Shown piece by piece: positions 36,380-44,911 of a stretch of 64,000 bases of DNA. Source of the stretch: Paracoccaceae bacterium (GTDB lineage Bacteria; Pseudomonadota; Alphaproteobacteria; Rhodobacterales; Rhodobacteraceae); assembly GCA_009842205.1 (NCBI GenBank), contig VYFX01000011.1, positions 1 through 64,000 of the forward strand, written 5' to 3'. Both the position numbers and the translations under genes were made by a program. The notes under the pieces were generated by a model, which searched no databases, was not told where the DNA came from, and saw only the letters and a program-made list of their open reading frames with translations. The stretch's first letter is position 1, and the number at the start of each line of letters is the position of its first letter.

Positions 36380-37279
36380 TCAAAGTTTCGCCTGCTCCAT
36401 AAAGTCCCAGAGTGCAGATATGACCCTGTCTGGTGCTTCTTCCGCCAGAAAATGCCCACAATCCTCGAAAATATGCAACTTATGGTTCGGCAGTTCGGAC
36501 TTCCACTGTTCCAGTTCCTTCCTTCGGAACGCAATGTCCTTCAAGCCCCAGAGCAGAAGAGCCGGTTTGTCCACAAAGGCCGCACGGTCGTCCCAGATGG
36601 AATGCAACCAGTCGCTGGCATCGGTTATGTAGCCCGGCAGCGCGGCGTTGGCAGCACGTGCGGCGGGTGATGGTTGGGCATTGCGGTAATGGGTCATGAT
36701 TTCCGGCGTCAGTATGTTACGGTTGCCGACTGCTTTTGGCATGACCTTGTTCACGAATATGTTGTGATGGCGAATCAGATACTGACCGATCCAGCTCGAC
36801 ATCAAAAAGCTGAAGGACTTGAAGTGGAAGTCATCGCTGACTGGCCAGCACCAGCTGTTGGCAATCACAAGTTGGCGGACCCGTTCTGGATGTCTGCGTG
36901 TGAAGTCGAGGCCGATTGGCCCACCCCAGTCGTTCATGAAGAGCGTGATGTCACTAAGATCGAGATGGTTAAGCAAGGCTTCGAAACGGTGCGCGTGACT
37001 TTTGGGATGATGATCTTCGCGCTGGGCACTGCGCGATGACAGGCCGAAGCCTATATGGTCATGGGCGAGGCAGCGGAAATCCGGCCGAAGTTCCCGGATA
37101 AGATGACGGAATTCGAACGACCAGGTCGGGTTGCCATGCACGAAAACAAGAGGCTCACCTTCACCCTCGTCGATATAGTGCATCTGGTGATCGGGAGAAG
37201 CGGTAAAAAACTGGCTTTCAAACGGATAAAGTTCATCAGAAACCCAATCCGGGCGACTTATAGACTCATCTATGTTCAT
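36380..37279 (-). CDS. Alpha/beta hydrolase, haloalkane dehalogenase-like
   Basis: 299 residues. The oxyanion-hole motif FVHGNPTWSFEFR and the nucleophile elbow LFMNDWGGPIGLDF, with Asp rather than Ser as nucleophile, match haloalkane dehalogenases, which cleave carbon-halogen bonds hydrolytically. The catalytic His is likely in EDCGHFLAEEAPD. A halide-stabilising Trp directly follows the nucleophile; the second halide ligand in this family is Asn or Trp, and the Asn in HGNPTW fits. The ATG at 37279 overlaps the upstream SRPBCC gene stop (ATGA), so it is preferred over ATG 37312. Third gene of a GC-richer cassette with an ArsR regulator. The substrate is not known. Confidence 0.83.
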   Translation of the reverse strand: MNIDESISRPDWVSDELYPFESQFFTASPDHQMHYIDEGEGEPLVFVHGNPTWSFEFRHLIRELRPDFRCLAHDHIGFGLSSRSAQREDHHPKSHAHRFEALLNHLDLSDITLFMNDWGGPIGLDFTRRHPERVRQLVIANSWCWPVSDDFHFKSFSFLMSSWIGQYLIRHHNIFVNKVMPKAVGNRNILTPEIMTHYRNAQPSPAARAANAALPGYITDASDWLHSIWDDRAAFVDKPALLLWGLKDIAFRRKELEQWKSELPNHKLHIFEDCGHFLAEEAPDRVISALWDFMEQAKL

Positions 37280-37734
37280 TCGCGCCACAAATCCTTCAGC
37301 TTTGTGAGACATTTATTCCAGCCAGCCACATGCTCATCGCGGGCTTCGGCCTTGGCAAATCGAGAATGCGTCAAGGTCAGGCGTGTCCCACTTGGTACCT
37401 GTTTAAATTCGATCGTGACCAACGTCTCGACATCGCTGCCTTCCCACTGCCAAGTGTGAACCAGACGGCGGAAGGGTATGATTTCCAAGTATGTGCCGCA
37501 GGTGACCCATCTCCGCCCGTCCTCTCCAAGAATCTCGACCAGAAATGTACCACCGACAACGACATCGGTGACCGCTCGTACGACCGAGGCGTTGCCAGGA
37601 GCCATCCAACGACGTAACATCTCTGATTCCGTCCATGCGGCATAGACTTTTTCCACCGGCGCGTTGATCACGCGGTGTAAAGTCAGGTAGATTTCCGATT
37701 CACTCTTATCCGCCAATGGTTTGAGTCTAGTCAT
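37276..37734 (-). CDS. SRPBCC/AHSA1-domain protein
   Basis: 152 residues of the START/Bet v1-like AHSA1 group. It shows the usual opening IYLTLHRVINAPVEKVYAAW, the helix region TESEMLRRWMAPGNASVVRA, and a C-terminal amphipathic helix EHVAGWNKCLTKLKDLW. Such proteins bind hydrophobic ligands in a deep cavity and are very commonly paired with an ArsR-type regulator, as here (2 bp from the arsR stop). Its own stop overlaps the dehalogenase ATG. Likely a small-ligand binding or accessory protein of the cassette; no enzymatic role can be read. Confidence 0.88.
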   Translation of the reverse strand: MTRLKPLADKSESEIYLTLHRVINAPVEKVYAAWTESEMLRRWMAPGNASVVRAVTDVVVGGTFLVEILGEDGRRWVTCGTYLEIIPFRRLVHTWQWEGSDVETLVTIEFKQVPSGTRLTLTHSRFAKAEARDEHVAGWNKCLTKLKDLWRE

Positions 37735-37736
37735 CT

Positions 37737-38072
37737 CTATTCATCCAGATTGTCTGGTGAGGCCCCGACAAGCGCATCAAGTGCTTCAAGTCGACTGGTC
37801 CAGAAGTGTTCGTGGAATTCGAGCCATGTGTGGGCGTCTTCAAGAGCCGCCGGATTAATCCGGCATACTCGTTCCCGTCCTCGCTTTTCACGCATCACAA
37901 GACCAGCGTGTTCAAGTACGCCCAAATGCTTTGATACAGCGGCGAATGAGAGTGGAAAGGGTTGGGAAAGATGGCTTATTGTCGCCTCCCCCGCTGCCAG
38001 ACGATCAAGGATGGCGCGTCGGGTAGGATCGCTAAGTGCATGAAAGATGCGGTTCAGATCATGTTCAACCAT
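37737..38072 (-). CDS. ArsR-family transcriptional regulator
   Basis: 111 residues from ATG 38072, where the canonical start MVEHDLNRIFHALSDPTRRA begins; the frame extends 39 bp further up. A winged helix-turn-helix is seen: ILDRLAAGEATISHLSQPFP, then SFAAVSKHLGVLEHAGLVMR, and the wing EKRGRERVCRINPAAL. No metal-binding cysteine pair is present, so it is of the SRPBCC-linked, non-metal type. First gene of the ArsR-SRPBCC-dehalogenase operon and probably its autoregulator. Confidence 0.9.
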   Translation of the reverse strand: MVEHDLNRIFHALSDPTRRAILDRLAAGEATISHLSQPFPLSFAAVSKHLGVLEHAGLVMREKRGRERVCRINPAALEDAHTWLEFHEHFWTSRLEALDALVGASPDNLDE

Positions 38073-38550
38073 GCAGTTGAATATAACAGCTTTCAAATAA
38101 TATTCAACCACTTGGTATAATTTTTTTCGGTTTGGGTTGACAGAATATCATCAGATATTGGAAGTACTGTCGAGAATGGTTGCGGTTTGTCGCGAGCCAC
38201 TTGCTTCTGCGATATACATGTCATCTTCTCGTAATTAATAAATTTTTACAATTCCAAGATACACAGTAATCACATTTGATCCGAAGGAATTGAAAGGAGT
38301 ATTTGCTTACTTGCATGGCCGAGTTGCCAGAGGTTGGAGTTGCCGGTTTAGCCACTCAGTATCAAACTGTAAAATAGGATTTAGAGTTATAGGTAACCTT
38401 TTTTTGCTGCACCTCTGTCAATAGAAATTTGAGTCTGGTTTCTTGAAGGAAAGACCAACAATTCCTATATCGGAAACTATTACAAATTCAAAACCCGAAG
38501 AACTTTGAAGTAAGTTCGACAACAGATTTTAACATACAGGAAGGTTATAT
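38073..38550. other. Divergent intergenic region upstream of dnaK
   Basis: 478 bp between the ArsR operon and dnaK. It holds the predicted heat-shock promoter (38442-38470). A stretch near 38313-38345 (ATGGCCGAGTTGCC) looks faintly like the D-arm of a serine tRNA, but no anticodon or T-arm follows. No CIRCE repeat is present. Confidence 0.5.
38442..38470 (+). promoter_or_regulatory. Predicted RpoH (sigma-32) promoter of dnaK
   Basis: CTTGAA at 38442-38447, a 16-bp spacer, then CCTATAT at 38464-38470 followed by CGG. This fits the alphaproteobacterial heat-shock consensus (CTTGAA, 16-18 bp, CYTATNT). Transcription would start about 70 bp before the dnaK ATG. No CIRCE element was seen, although hrcA is present elsewhere in the window. 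Confidence 0.75.
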
Positions 38551-40464
38551 ATGAGCACAGTAATCGGAATTGACTTAGGCACTACCAATTCATGCGTAGC
38601 CATAATGGAAGGTACCGATTCCAAGGTTGTTGAGAACTCTGAAGGATCAAGAACCACACCGTCAATAGTTGCTTATACAGATAAAGAGGAACTTGTCGGC
38701 CAAGCTGCCAAACGCCAGGCAGTAACCAATGCAAAAAATACCGTTTTTGCCATAAAGCGGTTAATTGGCCGACGATTTAACGATTCCTACCTTACGAAAA
38801 ACAAAAGTTCTCTCCCATATCAGATCATTGATGGTGGCAATGGTGATGCATGGGTGGAAATAAGGGGCAAGAAATATTCCCCGGAACAGATTTCTGCGGT
38901 TATCCTCAAGAAGATGAAATCCTCGGCCGAGGATTATCTGGGTCAGGAAGTTACCAAGGCAGTCATTACCGTACCGGCCTATTTTAACGATGCTCAAAGA
39001 CAGGCAACCAAGGATGCCGGTAAGATTGCAGGCCTGGAAGTACTCAGGATCATCAATGAACCTACAGCTGCTGCCCTTGCCTATGGTCTTGACAAGAAAG
39101 AAGCCAAGACAATTGCAGTATATGACCTTGGAGGGGGTACTTTCGACATAACGATCATTGAAATTGATGACGGTCTGTTCGAGGTCAAATCCACCAATGG
39201 TGATACTTTCCTGGGCGGGGAAGATTTTGACCTTGTAATCGTCAATCATCTGGCCGATGAATTCAAAAAAGAGAACGGGGTAGATCTGACCAAGGACAAG
39301 ATAGCCCTGCAGAGGTTGAAAGAAGCTGCCGAAAAAGCCAAGGTTGAACTTTCTTCCAGTATGGAAACGGAAATCAATCAACCGTTTATATCAATTGATA
39401 CAGACACCAAGCAGCCCTTGCATCTTATCTCCAAACTGACCAGAGCAAAATTGGAAAATCTGGTTGGCAGTCTGATCAAGAAGACGCTGAAGCCTTGTGA
39501 AGCTGCATTGAAGGATGCGGGCCTCAAATTGGGTGAAATTGACGAAATCGTTCTTGCTGGTGGAATGACCCGTATGCCCAAGGTGGTTGAAGAAGTAACC
39601 AACTTTTTTGGAAAGCCACCTAGCAAGGGAGTAAACCCTGATGAAGTAGTTGCATTGGGTGCAGCCATTCAGGCCGGTGTTCTCAGTGGCACTGTCAAGG
39701 ATGTAGTACTTCTGGATGTAACACCTCTCTCACTGGGTATTGAGACCCTCGGTGGCGTATTCACCCGGTTGATTGAAAGAAACACGACCATTCCGACCAA
39801 GAAATCACAGGTCTTTTCCACTGCGGAAGACAATCAGACTACGGTTACCATTCAGGTCTATCAGGGTGAACGGGAAATTGCCCAGCACAACAAACTGCTT
39901 GGCAGATTCAATTTGGAAGGTATTCCAAATGCGGCCCGGGGAATACCTCAAATCGAGGTAACCTTCGATATTGATGCCAATGGGATAACATCAGTAACGG
40001 CTCTGGACAAGGCAACGAACAAGTCACAGTCGATAACCATCCAGTCCTCCGGAGGACTGTCCGAGGATGAAATCGAGAAGATGGTGGATGAAGCCAAGGA
40101 ATATGCCGAAGCTGACAAGAACAAGAAGGATTTGGTTGAAGCAAAAAATTCGGCTGAATCACTGATCTATCAAACCAATAAATCGCTTAATGAACACAAG
40201 GACAAACTTGATCCGGCAACTATTGAAGCAATCGAGTTGGCCATCAATGCCCTTGAGGAAAACATGAAGGAAGAAGATACCGCCAAAATCCAGTCGGGTA
40301 TTCAGAATCTTTCCGAAGCGGCAATGAAACTGGGACAAGTTCTTTATGAAAGCCAGGCAGAAAATGCCGAGGAATCAGCAGCTCAACCCGAAGAAAATTC
40401 GGAAGATGATATAGAAGTTGTTGATGCCGAATATGATGATGTCGAGGAAGATAACCAGAAATAA
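38551..40464 (+). CDS. dnaK: DnaK, Hsp70 molecular chaperone
   Basis: ATP-driven protein-folding chaperone. 637 residues, standard length. The nucleotide-binding domain starts [20 protein letters not shown] and includes [20 protein letters not shown] and the phosphate loop [17 protein letters not shown]; the linker [19 protein letters not shown] is intact. The substrate-binding domain and lid follow, ending in the acidic tail with [20 protein letters not shown], close to the common EEVD-like bacterial finish. A clear ribosome site (AAGGTT) precedes the ATG. Driven by a predicted RpoH promoter, and 66 bp upstream of dnaJ. Its partner grpE is elsewhere in the window. Confidence 0.98.
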   Translation: MSTVIGIDLGTTNSCVAIMEGTDSKVVENSEGSRTTPSIVAYTDKEELVGQAAKRQAVTNAKNTVFAIKRLIGRRFNDSYLTKNKSSLPYQIIDGGNGDAWVEIRGKKYSPEQISAVILKKMKSSAEDYLGQEVTKAVITVPAYFNDAQRQATKDAGKIAGLEVLRIINEPTAAALAYGLDKKEAKTIAVYDLGGGTFDITIIEIDDGLFEVKSTNGDTFLGGEDFDLVIVNHLADEFKKENGVDLTKDKIALQRLKEAAEKAKVELSSSMETEINQPFISIDTDTKQPLHLISKLTRAKLENLVGSLIKKTLKPCEAALKDAGLKLGEIDEIVLAGGMTRMPKVVEEVTNFFGKPPSKGVNPDEVVALGAAIQAGVLSGTVKDVVLLDVTPLSLGIETLGGVFTRLIERNTTIPTKKSQVFSTAEDNQTTVTIQVYQGEREIAQHNKLLGRFNLEGIPNAARGIPQIEVTFDIDANGITSVTALDKATNKSQSITIQSSGGLSEDEIEKMVDEAKEYAEADKNKKDLVEAKNSAESLIYQTNKSLNEHKDKLDPATIEAIELAINALEENMKEEDTAKIQSGIQNLSEAAMKLGQVLYESQAENAEESAAQPEENSEDDIEVVDAEYDDVEEDNQK

Positions 40465-40530
40465 GTTCCAAGGAGTGGAAGTTTTGGGGAGAAAACATCC
40501 TACGGGTTATGGTGCTCAAGTTAACCAGAG

Positions 40531-41655
40531 ATGGCAATGAGCAAACCGGATTACTACAACGTACTGGGCGTAACCCGTGGAGCCTCAGGACCTGAAATAA
40601 AAAAGGCCTTTCGAAAGAAGGCCAAGGAACTCCATCCCGATCAAAACAAGGATAATCCAAATGCCGAAGCTGGCTTCAAGGAAGTCAATGAAGCTTATGA
40701 TGTCCTGAAGGATCCCCGCAAGAAGGAAATGTATGACCGTTTCGGTCATGATGCGTTTCAAGGTGGCAATGGGGCAGCTCATAATGGCTTTGGTGGACAT
40801 GGTGCTTTTTCCGATATTTTTCAGGATATCTTCAGGGATTTCATGGATCCCGGTGGAAGAACTTCCCAGCGTTCCTACCGTGGTTCGGATTTACAATACG
40901 AACTTAACATAACACTCGAAGAAGCCTATAAGGGTTTGCAGAAAAGAATTGTTGTACCAACCCAGGTTGCGTGTGATTCCTGTACTGGTACAGGGTCAGA
41001 GGGTGGGGCTGAACCAGTCACTTGTTCAACTTGTGGGGGGAGCGGCAAAACCAGGATTCAACGAGACTTCTTCAGGGTGGAAACAACCTGCCCATCATGT
41101 CGCGGGATGGGACGGGTCATCATGAACCCTTGTAAAACCTGCTCGGGTGAGGGAAGGGTTTACAAAAACAAAACCATTGAAGTGGAAATTCCTGCAGGGA
41201 TAGATTCCGGTCAAAGAATCCGATTGGCCGGGAGAGGAGAGGAAGGAAGCAGTCCAGGACAGGCTGGAGATCTTTACATCCTCATAGAGGTCAAGGACCA
41301 TAACGTGTTTGAACGTTCTGTCAACAATCTCCGGTGTAATGTTCATATTCCAATGGTAACGGCAACATTGGGAGGCGAGGTCGAAATCAAAACCATTGAT
41401 GGCGGGAGAACAAAGGTAAAGATACCGCCCGAAAGCCAGACAGGCAAGCGTTTGAGATTACCAGGGAAAGGGATGCCAAAACTCAGGTCCAAAAGCTCCT
41501 ATGGTGACTTGCTGATTGATCTTTTTGTTCAAACTCCGGTCAAACTGACGTCTAGACAAAAAGAATTGCTGAAGGAGTTTGGTGAAATCAGCGAACAACA
41601 GTCCGACAGTGACAACAAGGGGCTGTTCAAGAATATCAAAGAGTTTTGGGGTTGA
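40531..41655 (+). CDS. dnaJ: DnaJ, Hsp40 co-chaperone
   Basis: Stimulates DnaK ATPase and delivers substrates. 374 residues with all class A parts. The J-domain (KPDYYNVLGVTRGASGPEIK, with HPD at ELHPDQN) comes first, then a Gly/Phe-rich linker near residues 75-110. Four zinc-binding CxxCxGxG repeats follow (CDSCTGTG, CSTCGGSG, CPSCRGMG, CKTCSGEG), and then two C-terminal beta domains. The start is ATG 40531; a second ATG two codons later (40537) is equally plausible. Only 46 bp separate it from the next gene with no hairpin terminator, so read-through is possible. Confidence 0.97.
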   Translation: MAMSKPDYYNVLGVTRGASGPEIKKAFRKKAKELHPDQNKDNPNAEAGFKEVNEAYDVLKDPRKKEMYDRFGHDAFQGGNGAAHNGFGGHGAFSDIFQDIFRDFMDPGGRTSQRSYRGSDLQYELNITLEEAYKGLQKRIVVPTQVACDSCTGTGSEGGAEPVTCSTCGGSGKTRIQRDFFRVETTCPSCRGMGRVIMNPCKTCSGEGRVYKNKTIEVEIPAGIDSGQRIRLAGRGEEGSSPGQAGDLYILIEVKDHNVFERSVNNLRCNVHIPMVTATLGGEVEIKTIDGGRTKVKIPPESQTGKRLRLPGKGMPKLRSKSSYGDLLIDLFVQTPVKLTSRQKELLKEFGEISEQQSDSDNKGLFKNIKEFWG

Positions 41656-41701
41656 TTCTCGGAAAACCCAACCACCCCTGACCTAATTCCCTGAATATAT
41701 T

Positions 41702-42622
41702 ATGATTCTGATTACCGAATTTATGGATGAATCTGTTGTTGATTCCCTTTCCGAGCAACATTCTACAGTTTATGACATCACGCTGGCTGAAGACAAGGCA
41801 AGGTTATTGGAAGCGATTGAACCCGTTGAGGCATTGATCGTTCGAAACAAGACAATCGTTGATGCAGAATTGCTGTCGCATGGACCCAATCTGAAATGCA
41901 TTGGTCGTTTGGGAGTAGGCCTGGACAATATAGATGTGACATCATGTGAAGCCAGAAATATTCCTGTTTTTCCGGCTATAGGAGCCAACATCGAAAGCGT
42001 TGCCGAGTATGTAATTGGTACGGCCATGATTCTATTGAGAGGTGCCTATGGGGAAAAGGCCTCAATGATTGCAGGAAGTTGGAACAGAACCGAATGTATT
42101 GGTTCGGAAATCTCCAACAAGCGACTTGGCCTTTTAGGATTGGGGGCAATCGGTCGCAAGACAGCAGCAAAAGCCCTGGGCTTGGGCATGGATGTCCAGG
42201 CTTATGATCCCTTTGTGAGTCCCGATGATGATTTATGGACCAGTGTGAAACCCGTCGAAATGGATGAACTTGCCAGAACCTCTGATGTTATAAGCATTCA
42301 TGTTCCTTTGGTTGAGACGACATTTCACCTGATTGACCGGGTATTTATAAACAAGTGTAAAGTTGGTTCCATAATCATCAACACATCCCGGGGAGGGGTA
42401 GTTGCAGAGGACGCCCTGATCGAGGCACTGAAGACTGGTAAATTGGGAGGTGCTGCACTTGATGTTTTTGAGAAAGAACCCTTGGATAAAGATGAGGGAA
42501 AAAAGTTTTTAGGATTGAACAACCTGATCCTGACACCACATATTGCTGGTGTAACAAAAGAATCCAATTACCGGGTAAGTAAAATGATAGCCGAAAGGGT
42601 TCTTGGTTGTCTTGATCACTAA
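41702..42622 (+). CDS. slcC: D-2-hydroxyacid dehydrogenase family protein, probable (S)-sulfolactate dehydrogenase
   Basis: NAD-dependent dehydrogenase of 306 residues related to 3-phosphoglycerate dehydrogenase but without ACT domain. NAD-binding motif RLGLLGLGAIGRKTAAKALG near residues 140-160; catalytic Arg in IINTSRGGVVAEDAL, Glu in DVFEKEPL, and His in LILTPHIAGVTKES. The next two genes, 34 bp downstream, encode sulfopyruvate decarboxylase, so oxidation of sulfolactate to sulfopyruvate (the SlcC role in sulfonate-degrading bacteria) is the best inference. Other 2-hydroxyacids cannot be excluded from sequence alone. Confidence 0.75.
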   Translation: MILITEFMDESVVDSLSEQHSTVYDITLAEDKARLLEAIEPVEALIVRNKTIVDAELLSHGPNLKCIGRLGVGLDNIDVTSCEARNIPVFPAIGANIESVAEYVIGTAMILLRGAYGEKASMIAGSWNRTECIGSEISNKRLGLLGLGAIGRKTAAKALGLGMDVQAYDPFVSPDDDLWTSVKPVEMDELARTSDVISIHVPLVETTFHLIDRVFINKCKVGSIIINTSRGGVVAEDALIEALKTGKLGGAALDVFEKEPLDKDEGKKFLGLNNLILTPHIAGVTKESNYRVSKMIAERVLGCLDH

Positions 42623-42656
42623 ATTCTGAATTCATCCGAAAAAAGGAACGGATTAT

Positions 42657-43163
42657 ATGCCCACAACAACAGATAAGGCCATACTGGATAGCCTTGTAAG
42701 AAATAAAATAGGTTTCATTACCTCGGTCCCATGCAAGCAACTTGCCGGGGTTATTGAACTGGTGGATAGCCACGAGGAAATTTATCATATTCCCTCCAAC
42801 AAGGAGGATGAAGGTATGGGGCTGTGTGCGGGAGCATATCTTGGCGGAACCAGATCAGCGATAATCATGCAGAATACGGCCTTGGGAGTTGCCATAAATT
42901 CCCTGGTGACCTTGATACAATACTACCACATACCGTTGCCCATGCTCATCAGTTATCGAGGTGAAGTGGGTGAAAAGGTGGCCTGCCAGGTTGAAATGGC
43001 CATCCATACAAAACCGTTGCTTCAACAATTAAACATTCCCCATTACCATTTCACCAAGGCTGAACAGGTAAATAGTCTTGATGGTATCCTGCAACATTCC
43101 CAGATGTGTAAAAAACCGGTGGCAATTCTTGCAGATGCATCTTTTTGGAGTTCAGCATCATGA
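42657..43163 (+). CDS. comD: ComD, sulfopyruvate decarboxylase alpha subunit
   Basis: Pyrimidine (alpha) half of the ThDP-dependent sulfopyruvate decarboxylase, which converts sulfopyruvate to sulfoacetaldehyde. 168 residues. The opening KAILDSLVRNKIGFITSVPC and the cofactor-activating Glu in NKEDEGMGLCAGAYLGG match ComD; IIMQNTALGVAINSLVTL and LPMLISYRGEVGE are also typical. In methanogens this serves coenzyme M synthesis; in marine bacteria it serves sulfolactate and dihydroxypropanesulfonate breakdown, the likely role here. It overlaps comE by 4 bp (ATGA), as expected for subunits of one enzyme. Confidence 0.88.
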   Translation: MPTTTDKAILDSLVRNKIGFITSVPCKQLAGVIELVDSHEEIYHIPSNKEDEGMGLCAGAYLGGTRSAIIMQNTALGVAINSLVTLIQYYHIPLPMLISYRGEVGEKVACQVEMAIHTKPLLQQLNIPHYHFTKAEQVNSLDGILQHSQMCKKPVAILADASFWSSAS

Positions 43164-43723
43164 TTAGGTACGATATATTAAAAACAATAGCACCGATCCT
43201 GAAGGACAGGCTGGTCGTTTGCAACATTGGTTCACCCTCCCAGGAACTTTACCAGTTACTTGACCAACCTTCCAATTTCTACATGTTGGGTACGATGGGG
43301 TTGTGCTCATCCATTGGTTTGGGTGTGGCACTGGTTCAGGATCAACCGGTCATTGCAATTGATGGGGATGGTTCGGTACTGACCAATTTGGCCACTCTGT
43401 CGACAATAGCCAACAATCCAGCCGATAATTTTGTTCTGTTGATTGTTGATAACGGAAGTTATGGATCAACTGGAGATCAGCCCACCTATGCCGGTATGGC
43501 AACATCCCTGACCGAGGTGGCCAAGGCGTGTGGGTGCCGCAATGTGGTTGAATGTTCTGCCGAGGAGACAGCAGCTGAGCTTGAGAGGGCTATATCATCA
43601 GGAAAAATGACGATAATCATCAGCAAGTGTCAGCCTGGAAATGTCAATGTTTCGGTTATTGATGATGATCCAGTAAACATAGCCAACAGGTTTTCAAACC
43701 AGATCAGGGAACTCAACAGCTAA
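43160..43723 (+). CDS. comE: ComE, sulfopyruvate decarboxylase beta subunit
   Basis: ThDP-pyrophosphate (beta) half of sulfopyruvate decarboxylase. 187 residues from ATG 43160, which overlaps the comD stop; an in-frame TTG at 43145 is less likely. The ThDP motif is clear: AIDGDGSVLTNLATLSTIAN, then NFVLLIVDNGSYGSTGDQ. The opening MLGTMGLCSSIGLGVAL is the conserved glycine-rich part. Last gene of the slcC-comDE set. No xsc or pta, which would process sulfoacetaldehyde, is present in this window. Confidence 0.9.
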   Translation: MIRYDILKTIAPILKDRLVVCNIGSPSQELYQLLDQPSNFYMLGTMGLCSSIGLGVALVQDQPVIAIDGDGSVLTNLATLSTIANNPADNFVLLIVDNGSYGSTGDQPTYAGMATSLTEVAKACGCRNVVECSAEETAAELERAISSGKMTIIISKCQPGNVNVSVIDDDPVNIANRFSNQIRELNS

Positions 43724-43807
43724 CCTGACATTGGTATCGATTATCAGGGAATCCAGGAGTTGATTCAACCTTGATCATCCTGTCAAGGACATGAACATTT
43801 TCTTGCA

Positions 43808-43840
43808 GGGTCAATGCCCTTGGCAATGACGCATTGACCC
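43808..43840. repeat. 10-bp perfect inverted repeat downstream of comE
   Basis: GGGTCAATGC (43808-43817) and GCATTGACCC (43831-43840) with a 13-nt loop, in the convergent gap between comE and the broken DUF2806 gene. Position suits transcription termination for comE, but no T-run follows on either strand. Confidence 0.55.
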
Positions 43841-43918
43841 AAATTCCCAAAAGGCGGAAATATCCGGGATATGCCTACAGTAGAAATTAACTGGCACTAG
43901 GAAATGTTATTTTATCTT

Positions 43919-44911
43919 TTACCCAATTGTGGTTATGTTTGATTCCATCATACGAAGATTCTTGGTTTGAAAAAAATTCCACAGTTTTTCCTTAAATTCA
44001 GGTACTTGTTTGCATTCAACTACTCTTGAGAGTTCCATGCCTGAAATACTGAGGGACGGGCCAATGATTTTAAAATCTGGTACTTGATTTTTGTTATTGA
44101 ACGGCATTAAGTACCACCAGATATCCTGAAAACGGAATGGCAGAGAGGAGGAAGGAGGCATGCTTAGTTTTATTTTTAATTGTTGTGAAATAGAATAATC
44201 CATCGCGGAATCGTAATCGGAAATTACTAATCCGTATTCATGCAATCGGTTCAGGTCCATAAAATTCAAGCCATAAGATTGAAGCGAATTTACGCCAGCC
44301 TTTTTTCCAAGTGAACAAACCCTCCCATCATATACACCATCACGAGTTTCCATATATATGCACATTGAACAGAATTTTTTGAAAAGTTCTGCCGTATTTC
44401 GATCCATTTCCTGAAGAACACTCAAGGTACGTAGGGACGTGCTATCAGGCCTTTCGACCTGGCCGGCCAGTATCTTTGCCCAGAGAATCTGCATTTCTTC
44501 CGACGATACATCCTGAACAGAACTGAAAAATCGGGCTGTCCAATCATGATCCGGTTCCTGGTCTGGGACTTCCTTGTCACCAAGTTCTTGGGTAACCTTG
44601 TAGATCACTGACTTGGTGTTGGCAAGCCTTTTTTGTTCTTGAAACTGGATTCGCTCAAAAACATGGTTATCGAGATTATCGCTCTGTCCTACAGGACCGT
44701 AATTTTTTATTCTCTTGCGGGTTTCCAAAAAGGCAGTTTCATGAAGTTCTGTAATCTAGATATCAGCTTTGGTTGATTCAATTCTTGCCTTTCCATCCCT
44801 ACTTGCTTTCCAGGGAGCAAGCATGGAGCCCGCAACAGAACCGATACCACTTGCTGAATAGTCAATAAGTTTTTCTATTGCCGGAACGTTTAAGTTTAAA
44901 TTGATATCCAT
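43919..44911 (-). pseudogene. DUF2806-family gene interrupted by an in-frame TAG
   Basis: A single reading frame of 331 codons from ATG 44911 to TAA 43919, broken by one TAG at 44758-44756 (codon 52). Before it: MDINLNLNVPAIEKLIDYSA and APWKASRDGKARIESTKADI, the usual N-terminus of this family. After it, in the same frame: ITELHETAFLETRKRIKN and then the DUF2806 core DVSSEEMQILWAKILAGQVE with LRTLSVLQEMDRNTAELFKK. The function of DUF2806 is unknown; such genes occur in accessory and defence-rich regions. A TAG from a CAG or AAG codon is the simplest cause. TAG serves as a normal stop elsewhere here (for example at 26677), so recoding is unlikely. Translation could restart at a TTG at 44728. 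Confidence 0.8.

Noticed and set aside
36420..37459. Multiple overlapping plus-strand frames in the dehalogenase/SRPBCC region
   Set aside because: High GC creates long antisense frames; only the minus-strand frames have family motifs and tight operon spacing.
38311..38370. tRNA-like stretch (ATGGCCGAGTTGCC) upstream of dnaK
   Set aside because: No matching acceptor stem, anticodon arm or T-loop could be folded.
44756..44758. Possibility that TAG encodes an amino acid in this organism
   Set aside because: TAG ends other intact genes here, for example the YgjP-type gene at 26677-26679.
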